Shown in pieces: positions 35,017-43,749 of a DNA stretch of 64,000 nucleotides. The DNA is from Halogeometricum pallidum JCM 14848 (GTDB taxonomy: Archaea; Halobacteriota; Halobacteria; Halobacteriales; Haloferacaceae), in NCBI RefSeq assembly GCF_000337095.1, contig NZ_AOIV01000038.1, positions 83,076 through 147,075 on the forward strand, written 5' to 3'. Position numbers and translations under genes: made by a program. Numbering within the stretch: the stretch's first letter is position 1; each line of letters starts with the position of its first letter. The notes beneath the pieces were generated by a model. It had not been told where the DNA came from. It worked only from the letters and a program-made list of their open reading frames with translations, and made no database searches.

Positions 35017-35487
35017 ATGTCACTCGCCCAGGAAACCGAGATGTCGGACTCGGAAGTCGACGAGTTCCTCGGTCGTCACGAGACGGGCGTTCTCTCGCTC
35101 GCCCGGTCCAACGAGCCCTACTCTATCCCCATCTCCTACGGGTACAACGCCGACGCCCGGACGTTCTTCGTTCGACTCGTCTCGACGCCCGAAAGCGAGA
35201 AGCGGCAGTTCCTCTCGTCGTCTCCACAGGCGCGCATCGTCGTGTACGAAGAGAGCGAGTCGAATCCGACGTCGACGTACCGAAGCGTCGTCGGCACCGG
35301 CGCCCTCGAAGAGATATCGCCCTCGGACCTGACCGTCGAACACATCGAACAGTACGGGAACGCGAAACGGCCGTTGTTCGAGATATGGGGACAGTCGAAG
35401 AAGGACCTCAACATCCAACTGTACACGCTCAACCCGGACGAACTGAGCGGACGACGAACGGAGATAGACCGAAACGCGGTCGAGTGA
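35017..35487 (+). CDS. Pyridoxamine 5'-phosphate oxidase family (FMN split-barrel) protein
   Basis: A 156-residue protein with the split-barrel opening typical of haloarchaeal flavin-binding proteins: EVDEFLGRHETGVLSLARSN, then EPYSIPISYGYNADARTFFV and the strand ARIVVYEE. Family members bind FMN or F420 and reduce quinones or other small molecules; some are only ligand binders. True PdxH function is unlikely because the C-terminal substrate region is short. The start at 35017 is supported by the upstream TATA-like box; an earlier ATG at 34957 would lie before it. Confidence 0.85.
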   Translation: MSLAQETEMSDSEVDEFLGRHETGVLSLARSNEPYSIPISYGYNADARTFFVRLVSTPESEKRQFLSSSPQARIVVYEESESNPTSTYRSVVGTGALEEISPSDLTVEHIEQYGNAKRPLFEIWGQSKKDLNIQLYTLNPDELSGRRTEIDRNAVE

Positions 35488-35733
35488 CGAAAGCGGTCAG
35501 AAACCCGGAGCAAAGGCAAGTTCTGAGTATATAGGTGTTTCCTTGCGCCGAACGAGTTGTAGAACACCTGTAGCGAACGGTCAGTCGTCGAGCGGTCACT
35601 ACGAAACGGAGCCTGCGAGCGCGAACTGCTCGGAGTTCTCCTGACAGGGATTCACGCCACACGACGGTGGCTTGACATTCGAACGGAAACGATACAGCGC
35701 CGTGATAACTTGATTCGTCAATCGACGGAGAGT

Positions 35734-35946
35734 TCACTCTCGTCGTCCGACGTACAGCTCCGCCGCTCGTAAAATGCCGATGAGGAGGACGGCACCAATA
35801 CCCAGATTGACTATCTGTGACGCTGCAGGATTGATCACGTTCTCCACTTGCAACCAAGCGAGCGAGAGTGCACCAGCGGCGAAGATGAGCGCTATGGCGA
35901 GATACACTGCCGGGCTGGATCGATCAGTTGAAGTTGAGGCCGGCAT
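35734..35946 (-). CDS. Small two-span membrane protein
   Basis: A 70-residue protein with two hydrophobic helices (VYLAIALIFAAGALSLAWL and IVNLGIGAVLLIGILRAAEL) and short charged ends. I do not recognise a family. It has its own spacers, about 246 bases on the downstream side with no gene, so it is probably expressed alone. Overlapping frames in the same place are not protein-like. Confidence 0.6.
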   Translation of the reverse strand: MPASTSTDRSSPAVYLAIALIFAAGALSLAWLQVENVINPAASQIVNLGIGAVLLIGILRAAELYVGRRE

Positions 35947-36084
35947 CTTTGGAGTACTCTCCGTTCAAGGAGTGTTCATTAATACTCTTCTCTCCCTCTA
36001 CCAACGGCGCTAACTACAGACGCTGTTCTGAGCGGCTGTTTTTGTGATGGGATTCGGAGAAAGGAACGGTAGTACCGACACCTG

Positions 36085-36222
36085 TTAACAAGAAGCGAAG
36101 TGCTGTGAATCGACCGACGCTCCGCAGACGGGGCATCCGTGCGTCAGCGTCGCCTCCCGCATCGGTCCGTTGATCTCGATTCGCTGACCGCACTCCGGAC
36201 AGGTGAAGACGAACTCGCTCAT
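36085..36222 (-). CDS. Very small zinc-ribbon protein (DUF7560-like)
   Basis: A 45-residue protein found on the minus strand with two Cys pairs (FTCPECGQ and HGCPVCGA), spaced for one zinc ribbon. It begins MSEFVFTCPECGQ and ends QHFASC. Proteins of just this size and pattern are frequent in haloarchaea; I recall the label DUF7560, unverified. A TATA-like box lies 25 bases upstream of the ATG. It is next to an ArsR-like regulator and the copper genes, so a metal-related role is possible but unproven. Confidence 0.75.
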   Translation of the reverse strand: MSEFVFTCPECGQRIEINGPMREATLTHGCPVCGASVDSQHFASC

Positions 36223-36242
36223 GGTTGCTGTTTCACACTCAC

Positions 36243-36250
36243 TCATATAG
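36243..36250 (-). promoter_or_regulatory. TATA-like box for the small zinc-ribbon gene
   Basis: The minus strand reads CTATATGA, centred about 25 bases before the ATG at 36222. Confidence 0.5.
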
Positions 36251-36339
36251 ACGGTTTGGCTCCGGGAATCGATGGCTGTCCCGCCCGGATGTCCGAGTGC
36301 GGTCGAATCGAACGTCCGAGAGCGGACGCTTCGAGGGAG

Positions 36340-36753
36340 TCACCGCCCGCCCGCCACCGACGAGTAGGTCGACCGCTCGGCGCGTTCGCGGCGAGTGACC
36401 GAGAGCGAGAAGTCGCCCGCGGCGTCCATCGACACCACGATGTCGTCGACGCGGCGGCGGTACTCGCTGGTGTGCTTGCCGGACCGGCGGAGGCGGAGGC
36501 TCTCTTCGAGGAGTCCGGCCTCGGTGAGCGACTCCAGTTTCCGGTACGTCGTCGACAGGGGGATATCACATTCCTCGGAGAGTTCGCCCGCGGACAGCGC
36601 TTCCTCGCTGGTCGCTCGGAGGATGGCGCGGCAGTCGCCGTCGTCGAGCACGTCGAAGAAGCTCTCGACCTCGGAGGCGTCCGAAACCGTACGGTTCTCG
36701 TCGCTGTGTTCGCGGTGGCGGACTCCCATCGGGGCCATCGTCGACTGACTCAT
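36340..36753 (-). CDS. Winged-helix regulator (ArsR-like)
   Basis: A 137-residue DNA-binding protein. The winged helix spans about residues 28-95: FFDVLDDGDCRAILRATSEE, then ALSAGELSEECDIPLSTTYR, then KLESLTEAGLLEES. The C-terminal part (VDDIVVSMDAAGDFSLSV) may aid dimerisation. No Cys metal-binding pattern of classical ArsR sensors is present apart from two single Cys. A TATATA sequence at 36808-36820 lies about 60 bases upstream. It lies beside the copper gene block and could regulate the small zinc-ribbon gene or itself. Confidence 0.85.
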   Translation of the reverse strand: MSQSTMAPMGVRHREHSDENRTVSDASEVESFFDVLDDGDCRAILRATSEEALSAGELSEECDIPLSTTYRKLESLTEAGLLEESLRLRRSGKHTSEYRRRVDDIVVSMDAAGDFSLSVTRRERAERSTYSSVAGGR

Positions 36754-36807
36754 ACGCTATACGATGCGGGGAACGACAACCAGTCTGCACCGCAGATATC
36801 TGGGGTG

Positions 36808-36820
36808 GTTTATATACTAG
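36808..36820 (-). promoter_or_regulatory. TATA-rich element upstream of the winged-helix gene
   Basis: CTAGTATATAAAC on the minus strand. The predicted start of transcription would be near 36787, leaving a leader of about 34 bases. The near-symmetric core could also drive the other strand, where no gene is seen. Confidence 0.45.
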
Positions 36821-36924
36821 CGGCTCCGAGCGCTGCGAGCGTCGCGTATCGGGCACCGACGTGGGCGGTTCGGACGAGCGGAAAAATGGGGATCGACGCG
36901 AATCGAGTGCGCGTACGCCGCCAA

Positions 36925-37275
36925 TCAGGCCATGCTACGGCACGTCTCGGCGCAGTCGCGGAGGACCTCCGCGCACTGCTGGCAGTGGTCGGCGTCGTGG
37001 CTCTCACACTCGTCGGCGCAGTCCTCGCACGCTTCGGCACACGCCTCGGCGAGGTGGCCGCTGTAGTCGGAGTCGCGGGCCATCAGTCGAGCGTGCAGCG
37101 ACGCGATGTCGGCCACGTCGCGGCAGAGACGGGCGCACTCCTCCATCTCCTCGCTGCCGAGGCACTCGTCGGCGCACCACTCGCAGACCTCGGTGGCCCG
37201 CGTGCAGTTCTCGATACATTCGCGCTGTTCCTCGCTCAGGTGGTCGATTTCGGAGACGGTCTCTGAAAGGGACAT
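36925..37275 (-). CDS. Cys-rich four-helix bundle copper-binding protein (Csp-like)
   Basis: A 116-residue helical protein with 15 Cys arranged in CxxxC and CxxC spacings (ECIENC, CEWCADEC, ECARLC, ACEDCADEC, CQQCAEVLRDCAETC), typical of DUF326/Csp copper storage proteins that hold Cu(I) inside a four-helix bundle. It has no signal peptide, so it acts in the cytoplasm. It lies near a TRASH-domain regulator and a copper ATPase on the same strand, which supports a copper-buffering role. Confidence 0.88.
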   Translation of the reverse strand: MSLSETVSEIDHLSEEQRECIENCTRATEVCEWCADECLGSEEMEECARLCRDVADIASLHARLMARDSDYSGHLAEACAEACEDCADECESHDADHCQQCAEVLRDCAETCRSMA

Positions 37276-37548
37276 TGCACATGTACTATCGGGCGGCTAC
37301 TTTTCTTCCCTTGTGGCTTCGATTGTTAATCCGCTGTTCGCTGTGTGAACCCGGCGCTCACGGGTCATTTGAACGAGATCCGCCGAATCGGGTGTGACAA
37401 CGCCATCCGAGCGGCTATTCGGTCGAACGAACCGCCGGTGTCGGGCCGCGTTCGCTTTCGAACGGAAAACGGACCGAAAGGAATAGGCGAGAAGCGGAGA
37501 TAGCGCATCGATACTGACGTTCGTCGTACAGCGGAAGTCGAAACAGAC

Positions 37549-38148
37549 TCACTCGTCGGTCGACCCGGCGAGCGACTCGTACTGGGCGCTTATCTTCTCC
37601 GCGCACGACGCACAGCAGACGTGGTAGAGGTCCCCCGACTCGACTTCCACCGTCTCGCCCTCGCCGGAGACGGTGTTCCCGCAGACCGAACACTTCACGT
37701 CGAAATCTCTCGCTTCGAGTTGCGGCTGCCAAGAGGAGTCGAGCACCGACTCGACCCGATAGTCTCTGACCTCCAGTCCCTCCAGAGCCGTTCGGAGCAG
37801 CGCCTGTATCTCCGACGGGGAGCGCGTCGTCTTGGCGATAATACGCGATTCGACGGTCCGGAACACGTGTTCGACACCGTCCTCGGACTCCAGTCGGGAC
37901 AGCACCTCCTCCGCGTCCCTCGGGTACGCCTCGACGATGACCAGCGTCTCGTCGGCGCCCGAGAGCAGCGTGCGGTCCAGTTCGAGGGTGAAACGTCGGA
38001 TGATGCCGAGTTCGCGGAGCCGTTCGACGCGGTTGGAGACGGTCGGCGGCGAGCGATTGACCTCCTCTGCGATACCGCGGAACGACCGGCGGGAGTCCTC
38101 CATGAGGAGCCGCAGAATGTCGACGTCCGTCTCGTCCAACTCGGTCAT
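37549..38148 (-). CDS. Lrp/AsnC regulator with C-terminal TRASH metal-sensing domain
   Basis: A 199-residue regulator. The N-terminal Lrp winged helix (ETDVDILRLLMEDSRRSFRG, then NRSPPTVSNRVERLRELGII) is followed by an AsnC-like alpha/beta region. A TRASH domain forms the C-terminus: KCSVCGNTVSGEGETVEVES, then LYHVCCASCAEKI, with Cys pairs that bind copper. Proteins of this type sense copper in archaea and switch on CopA. Its neighbours, the Csp-like protein downstream and copA upstream, are obvious targets. Its gene is separated from copA by 308 bases. Confidence 0.9.
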   Translation of the reverse strand: MTELDETDVDILRLLMEDSRRSFRGIAEEVNRSPPTVSNRVERLRELGIIRRFTLELDRTLLSGADETLVIVEAYPRDAEEVLSRLESEDGVEHVFRTVESRIIAKTTRSPSEIQALLRTALEGLEVRDYRVESVLDSSWQPQLEARDFDVKCSVCGNTVSGEGETVEVESGDLYHVCCASCAEKISAQYESLAGSTDE

Positions 38149-38456
38149 GGACCACGATTCGATTCGTAGCCTGTTTTGGCTTCTGGCAGGTCGGCCGTGC
38201 CCGTTTCAGTTGAACGCTCGAACCGGTCTCTCATCGGCCAACCGGGTACTGTCGTAAGTCCAGTTCGCGGGCCACTCCGCCGAGTTGCCCCGGTTAGAAC
38301 GTGGCGTCCGCGAGCGTTCGTTCCCAGTTCGCTCCCCCCGCGCAGTTGCCACTGCGGAAGAACGCCGGCGTACGAATCTGACGCCGCTATATGCGCGTGA
38401 ACCGTCTCAAAACGAGCCGCGATTGTACGGATTCGCTCGGGGCGGAAGCGGAAAGT
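38149..38456. other. Spacer between copA and the TRASH regulator
   Basis: 308 bases with no convincing gene on either strand. A CopZ-type small HMA chaperone, often present beside copA, is absent here. CTATATG near 38388 is a TATA-like element of unclear orientation. Confidence 0.4.
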
Positions 38457-41147
38457 CTACCGCCGGAGGAACCCGAGCAGTTCGTAGTCGTGGTCGGGCG
38501 TGTACTGGCGGAACAGCAGACTGTTCGTGAGCACCGACACCGAGGAGATCGCCATCGCGCCGGCCGCGAGGACGGGCTGGAGCAGTCCGAGCGAGGCCAG
38601 CGGAATCATCGCCGCGTTGTAACCGAGCGCCCAGAAGAGGTTCTGCTTTATTTTCTGAAGCGTCCCCTCGGAGACGCGGACGGCCTTGACGACGTCGAGG
38701 GGGTCGTCGCGCATCAGCGTCACGTCGGCCGCCTCGATGGCCACGTCGGTTCCGCTTCCGATGGCGCACCCGACGTAGGCGACGGCGAGGGCGGGCGCGT
38801 CGTTGACGCCGTCGCCGACCATCATCGCCCTGCTGCCGTCGCGCTGAATCGCCTCGACGGCGTCGGATTTGTCCGCGGGCAGCACTTCGGCGCGGACGTT
38901 CTCGGGGTCGATGCCGACGGACTCGGCGACGGCGCGGGCCGTGCGCTCGTTGTCGCCGGTGAGCATCATCACCTCGGTGCCGCGTTCGCGAAGGGCCGCG
39001 ACGGCCTCTTTCGCGCTCTCTTTTACCGTGTCCGCGTCGGCGACGACGCCGAGCAGTTCGCCCGCTCGCGACGTTCCGCCGCCCGCACCGCGGTTCTCGC
39101 TCCGCTCCGAACCGCGCTTGCGCCCGACGAGCATCGCCGTCTTCCCCTCTGTTTCCAGTCGCTCCATCGTCTCGGTCGCAGGCGAGGGGTCGATGTCGTT
39201 ATCGCGGAGCAACTTCCGGTTACCGACGAGCACCTCGTCGCCCTCGACGGTGGCGCGGACGCCGTGACCGGGGACGTTCTCGAATCCGGTGGCGTCCGGC
39301 ACGTCGATGCCTCGCTCCTCGGCGCCGTCGACGATGGCGCGAGCGAGGGGGTGTTCGCTGCCGGACTCCGCGGCGGCCGCGAGTCGGAGCAGTTCGTCCT
39401 CGTCGGTCGCCGCGCGTTCGTGCGTCGCCACCGCGCCGCCGTCGGACCTCGCGTCCGACGAGGCTCGCGAACCATCGGTTCGCTCGCCGCCGTCGGCGAG
39501 TGCGGACGCGTCGTCGCCGAACGCCACCACGTCGGTGAGGCTCATCTTGCCCTTCGTGAGGGTACCCGTCTTGTCGAAGACGACCGTATCCACGTCCTTC
39601 GCGCGTTCGAGCACGTCGCCGCCCTTGAACAGCACGCCGTTCTGCGCGCCGATGGTAGTGCCGACCATCGTCGCCGCGGGCGTCGCCAGTCCGAGCGCAC
39701 AGGGGCACGCGATGAGGACGGACGAGGCGAACACGACGACGGCGAACTCGAACGCCGACAGCGCCGCGGGGCCGCCGCCGACGAGTCCCCACAGCGGGAG
39801 CGACCCGACGAATCCGGCGAGCGCCTGCGGGAAGACGTACCAGACGGCGCCCCAGAACAGGGCGTTCAAGATGACCGCGGGGACGAAATACGCCGAGATG
39901 CGGTCCGCGAGGTTCTGAATCTCGGGCTGACGCGACTGCGCCTCCTTGACCGTCTGCACGATCTGTTGGAGGGCGGTGTCCTTCCCCACCTTCGTCGCCT
40001 CCACGACGAGCACGCCGTTCTCGTTGATGGTCGAGCCGACGACTTCGTCGCCCTCGCCCTTCTCGACGGGGACAGACTCGCCGGTGACCATCGACTCGTC
40101 GACGGCGCTCTGTCCGTCGACGACGACGCCGTCGGTCGGAATCTGCTCGCCGGGTCGGACCTTCATGCGGTCGCCGACCGCCACGTCCTCAACGGGGACG
40201 TCGCGTTCGGTGCCGTCGTCGTCGACGACCGTCGCCGTGTCCGCCTCCATCTCCAGCAGCGCCCGGAGGGCCTCTCCCGCCTGCCCCTTCGAGCGGGCTT
40301 CGAGGTAGTTACCGAGCGTGATGAACACGAGGATGAGCGCGGCGGTGTCGAAGTACAGCCCCTCGCTCGCCAGCAGTCCCAGCAGGACGACGGCGGAGTA
40401 GACGTACGCGGTGGAGGAACCCAGCGCGATGAGTACGTCCATGTTCGCCGTGCGGTTCTTCACGAGCGCCTTGTACGAGTTGCGGTAGAACGGCCGCCCG
40501 AGGACGATCTGAACGGGCGTCGCCAGAGCGAACTCCACCCAACCGAACGCGACGCCGAACACCTCGTCCGGGAGCACGTCCCCGCCGAGGAGCAGTTTCT
40601 CGACGAGGAAAAACAGGAGCGGCGCGGAGAGCGCCGCGCCGAACAGCGTCAGCCGGAGCTGTTTTCGGATTTCGGCCTGTCGGGCGGCGTCGCGTTTGTC
40701 TTCTGAAGACTCTCCGTCGTCGCCGTCCTCGCGGACGGGCGAGTAGCCGGACTCCTCGATGGCGTCGTAGAGGTCCGACAGCGTCGCCTCCGCGGGGTTG
40801 TACGTCACCTGCGCCTCGTCGGTGGCGAAGTTCACGTCCGCGGAGACGACGCCCGGCGTCCGTTCGAGCGCTCCCTGCACCGTCTCCGAGCAGTTCGCAC
40901 AGGACATGTCGGTGATGGCCACTGTCGTCGTCTCCGCCACGGGGTCGTAGCCGGCCTCTTCGACGGCCGCGTAGATGTCCCCCAGCGAGACGACGTCGGG
41001 GTCGTACTCGACGGTCCCCTCGTCGGTGGCGAAGTTCACGTTCGCCTCGGTCACCCCGTCGAGTTCCTCGACGGCGCCGGACACCGTCTGCGAACAGTTC
41101 GCACAACTCATCCCTTGCACGTCGATGCGGCTCTTGCGCTGACTCAT
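38457..41147 (-). CDS. copA: Copper-exporting P1B-type ATPase CopA
   Basis: An 896-residue ATPase that pumps Cu(I) out of the cell. Two N-terminal HMA domains ([19 protein letters not shown] and [18 protein letters not shown]) are followed by eight membrane spans and the CPC metal site ([15 protein letters not shown]). The phosphorylation motif is [11 protein letters not shown], the nucleotide part includes [12 protein letters not shown], and the hinge is [18 protein letters not shown] and [16 protein letters not shown]. Two charged low-complexity inserts occur in the soluble loop: one between [10 protein letters not shown] and the HP motif, and one reading [15 protein letters not shown]. The start at 41147 is preferred over 41294, because upstream residues do not match family N-termini. 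Confidence 0.95.
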   Translation of the reverse strand: MSQRKSRIDVQGMSCANCSQTVSGAVEELDGVTEANVNFATDEGTVEYDPDVVSLGDIYAAVEEAGYDPVAETTTVAITDMSCANCSETVQGALERTPGVVSADVNFATDEAQVTYNPAEATLSDLYDAIEESGYSPVREDGDDGESSEDKRDAARQAEIRKQLRLTLFGAALSAPLLFFLVEKLLLGGDVLPDEVFGVAFGWVEFALATPVQIVLGRPFYRNSYKALVKNRTANMDVLIALGSSTAYVYSAVVLLGLLASEGLYFDTAALILVFITLGNYLEARSKGQAGEALRALLEMEADTATVVDDDGTERDVPVEDVAVGDRMKVRPGEQIPTDGVVVDGQSAVDESMVTGESVPVEKGEGDEVVGSTINENGVLVVEATKVGKDTALQQIVQTVKEAQSRQPEIQNLADRISAYFVPAVILNALFWGAVWYVFPQALAGFVGSLPLWGLVGGGPAALSAFEFAVVVFASSVLIACPCALGLATPAATMVGTTIGAQNGVLFKGGDVLERAKDVDTVVFDKTGTLTKGKMSLTDVVAFGDDASALADGGERTDGSRASSDARSDGGAVATHERAATDEDELLRLAAAAESGSEHPLARAIVDGAEERGIDVPDATGFENVPGHGVRATVEGDEVLVGNRKLLRDNDIDPSPATETMERLETEGKTAMLVGRKRGSERSENRGAGGGTSRAGELLGVVADADTVKESAKEAVAALRERGTEVMMLTGDNERTARAVAESVGIDPENVRAEVLPADKSDAVEAIQRDGSRAMMVGDGVNDAPALAVAYVGCAIGSGTDVAIEAADVTLMRDDPLDVVKAVRVSEGTLQKIKQNLFWALGYNAAMIPLASLGLLQPVLAAGAMAISSVSVLTNSLLFRQYTPDHDYELLGFLRR

Positions 41148-41188
41148 GGTACTAGATACGGGCCCGCTATTCAACCGGGTTTCCCTTT

Positions 41189-41198
41189 CGAAAGTTCG
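41189..41198. promoter_or_regulatory. Palindrome upstream of copA, possible copper-regulator operator
   Basis: CTTTCGAAAG is a 10-base perfect inverted repeat in the copA promoter zone. A similar TTTCGAACGGAAAA stretch lies in the 37276-37548 spacer beside the Csp-like gene. Assignment as an operator is inference only. Confidence 0.25.
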
Positions 41199-41474
41199 GT
41201 TATGTCTGGAGACAAACGTTCGAATCGAAAGCTCCGCGGCGGAGACCACCGGAGTCGCATCTCTGGTTCCCGTGACGCGTCGAAACCAACACACGTTTCA
41301 CGCCGTTCGTCGGCGACGATGGCCGTCGCCGCTCTCGGCCTCTCGAGTGGGGAAGTTCCTTCAGTCAGACACGGCCGGGAACCGGCATCCGAAGCGATAG
41401 TGAAGCCGTCAGAGCAGTCCACTCGTGTCAGTGTCTGGGACCGATCGCGCGTCGGAGTTTCGGCGGAGCCGGTG

Positions 41475-41482
41475 GTTTATGA
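41475..41482 (+). promoter_or_regulatory. TATA-like box for the GH3 gene
   Basis: GTTTATGA centred about 26-27 bases before the ATG at 41505. It supports the short start over the open frame upstream. Confidence 0.55.
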
Positions 41483-41504
41483 AGGCGTAGAATACCTATC
41501 GCAC

Positions 41505-43733
41505 ATGGAAGCGCAGACGCGGTCGTTGCTCGACCAGGTCCCGCCCGAGCGGCGAGCCGAGGTCGAAACGCGAGTCGAGACGCTGCTCTCCGAGCTAACG
41601 CTCGAACAGAAGGTGGGGCAACTGAATCAGCTGAACGCCGACTTCGCGACTGGAACTGCCGTCGACGACATGGACGTCGAGCGGGGGATCCTGGACGGCG
41701 ATATCGGCTCGGTTCTCAACGTTGCTGACCTCGAAGAGGCGCGCCGGTTCCAGAAACTCGCGGTCGAGGAGTCGGACCACGGGGTCCCGCTGGCGCTGGC
41801 GCTGGACGTCATCCACGGGCACCGGACGATCTTCCCGATTCCGCTCGGCGAGGCGGCCTCGTGGAACCCGGAGATGGCAGAGCGATCGGCGCACGTCGCG
41901 GCGACCGAGGCCGCCGCCAGCGGGGTCCAGTGGACGTTCGCGCCGTCGGCCGACGTCAGCCGCGACCCGCGCTGGGGCCGTGTCATGGAGGCGGCGGGCG
42001 AGGACCCGTACCTCGCCGGAGAGTTCTCGAAGGCGCGCATTCGGGGGTTCCAGGGGGATGACCTCACCGCGGACGACACCATTCTCGCGTGCGCGAAGCA
42101 CTTCGTCGGCTACGGCGCCGTCGAGGCCGGTCGCGAGTACAACACGGTCGACCTCTCCGAGACGGCTCTCCGTGAGATTCACCTCCCGCCGTTCGAGGCC
42201 TGTCTGGAGGCGGGCGTCGGCAGCGTGATGAACGGCTTCAACCTCTACGAACGCATCCCGGCCAGCAGTAACGAGACGCTCGTCACGGACCTCCTGCGCG
42301 GCGAACTCGGCTTCGAGGGGCTCGTCGTATCCGACTGGGACTCGTTCGGCGAACTCGTCGAGCACGGCGTCGCCGGGGACCTACGCGACGCGGCGCGAGC
42401 GTGTATCGAGGCCGGTTCCGACGTCGACATGGTCAGCGGTTCCTACGCGACCGAACTGGTCGGGTTGGTCGAGGACGGCGTCGTCGAGGAGTCGCTCGTC
42501 GACCGGGCCGTCCGACGCCTGCTGACCGTCAAAGGTGCCATGGGACTGTTCGAGGACCCCTACCGGTACTTCGACGAGGAGCGTCGCTCCCGGCGAATCC
42601 TCGCCGACGACCACCGCGAGGCCGCTCGAGAGGTCGCCCGCGAGTCCCAAGTCCTGTTGAAGAACGACGACGACCTGTTGCCGCTGGACGACGGCGGAGA
42701 CGTCGCACTCGTCGGCGGACTCGCGGACAGTGCAACGGATATGCTGGGTGCCTGGCACGCCGTCGGCGACCCGGCGGACGTGACGACGCTCAGGACGACG
42801 CTCACGGACCGCGTCGAGAACCTGACGTACGCCGAAGGTTGCGACCGGGACGGCTCGGTCAGCGACGAGCAACTGGAGGCGGCGGTCCGGGCGGTCACGT
42901 CCGCAGACGTCGCCGTCGTCGCTGTCGGCGAGCGCTACGGCCAGAGCGGCGAGGCGGCGAGTCGCGCTCACCTCGACTTGCCCGGCGACCAGCGCGCACT
43001 GCTCGAAGCGCTCGTCGAGACGGGGACGCCCGTGGCCGCCGTCCTGTTCAACGGGCGGCCGTTAGCGATAGACTGGGAGGCCGAGCACGTCCCCGCGATT
43101 CTCGAAGCCTGGTTCCCCGGCGTCGAAGCCGGTCCCGCTATCGCCGACGTACTCCTCGGCGAACACAATCCCTCGGGTCGGCTACCGATGACGTTCCCCG
43201 TCACCGAAGGGCAGATACCCGTCTACTACAACCGTCTGCGAACCGGGCGACCGGCCGAGGACGCCGGCGCGGACCTGACGAAGCCGCCGGAAAATCCCAG
43301 TGAGAAGTACACGTCACGGTATCTCGACGTCCCGAACGAACCGCTGTACGCTTTCGGCCACGGCGAGAGCTACACCACGTTCGCGTACACCGACGTGACC
43401 CTCGATGCAGCGACGATTACGGCCGAAGAGCGACTCGCCGTCGACGTGACCGTCGAGAACGCCGGCGACCGGACCGGGACCGAAGTCGTTCAGGTGTACG
43501 TCAGAGACGTGGTCGGGAGTCGCGCACGGCCGGTCAGGGAGTTGGTCCGCTTCGAGAACGTCGACCTCGACGCCGGCGAATCGGCGACCGTCTCTTTCGA
43601 GTTGACGACGGCCGACCTCGGGTTCTGGACGGCCGACGAAGAGTACGCCGCAGAACCCGGCGAGTTCGAGGTGCAGGTCGGCCACGCGGCCGACGACATC
43701 ACCGCAGTCGAGACGTTCGAACTGGTCGGGTGA
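41505..43733 (+). CDS. bglX: GH3 family beta-glucosidase/beta-xylosidase
   Basis: A 742-residue glycosidase that removes terminal beta-linked glucose or xylose from oligosaccharides. Its (alpha/beta)8 domain starts LTLEQKVGQLNQLNADFATG and contains KHFVGYGAVEAGREYN near 198 and the nucleophile Asp in GLVVSDWDSFGEL near 272. The alpha/beta sandwich domain (LPLDDGGDVALVGGLADSAT) and a C-terminal fibronectin-like domain (FGHGESYTTFAYTDVTLDAA) complete the three-domain GH3 form. No signal peptide is seen, so it acts on imported oligosaccharides. It opens the polysaccharide-use region. Beta-glucosidase and beta-xylosidase are not told apart by sequence here; the symbol is by family. Confidence 0.93.
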   Translation: MEAQTRSLLDQVPPERRAEVETRVETLLSELTLEQKVGQLNQLNADFATGTAVDDMDVERGILDGDIGSVLNVADLEEARRFQKLAVEESDHGVPLALALDVIHGHRTIFPIPLGEAASWNPEMAERSAHVAATEAAASGVQWTFAPSADVSRDPRWGRVMEAAGEDPYLAGEFSKARIRGFQGDDLTADDTILACAKHFVGYGAVEAGREYNTVDLSETALREIHLPPFEACLEAGVGSVMNGFNLYERIPASSNETLVTDLLRGELGFEGLVVSDWDSFGELVEHGVAGDLRDAARACIEAGSDVDMVSGSYATELVGLVEDGVVEESLVDRAVRRLLTVKGAMGLFEDPYRYFDEERRSRRILADDHREAAREVARESQVLLKNDDDLLPLDDGGDVALVGGLADSATDMLGAWHAVGDPADVTTLRTTLTDRVENLTYAEGCDRDGSVSDEQLEAAVRAVTSADVAVVAVGERYGQSGEAASRAHLDLPGDQRALLEALVETGTPVAAVLFNGRPLAIDWEAEHVPAILEAWFPGVEAGPAIADVLLGEHNPSGRLPMTFPVTEGQIPVYYNRLRTGRPAEDAGADLTKPPENPSEKYTSRYLDVPNEPLYAFGHGESYTTFAYTDVTLDAATITAEERLAVDVTVENAGDRTGTEVVQVYVRDVVGSRARPVRELVRFENVDLDAGESATVSFELTTADLGFWTADEEYAAEPGEFEVQVGHAADDITAVETFELVG

Positions 43734-43749
43734 GGCGTCTAAAGGTCGT

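Larger units (their letters stand above)
41148..41504. other. Divergent promoter region between copA and the GH3 gene
   Basis: 357 bases. It contains a perfect palindrome CTTTCGAAAG at 41189-41198 about 42-51 bases upstream of the copA start, a possible regulator site, and the GH3 TATA box near 41478. The plus-strand frame is open here but reads as non-coding. Confidence 0.45.

Noticed and set aside
41115-41504. 130-residue extension of the GH3 frame
   Set aside because: It overlaps copA and the promoter zone, and a TATA-like box sits correctly before the ATG at 41505.
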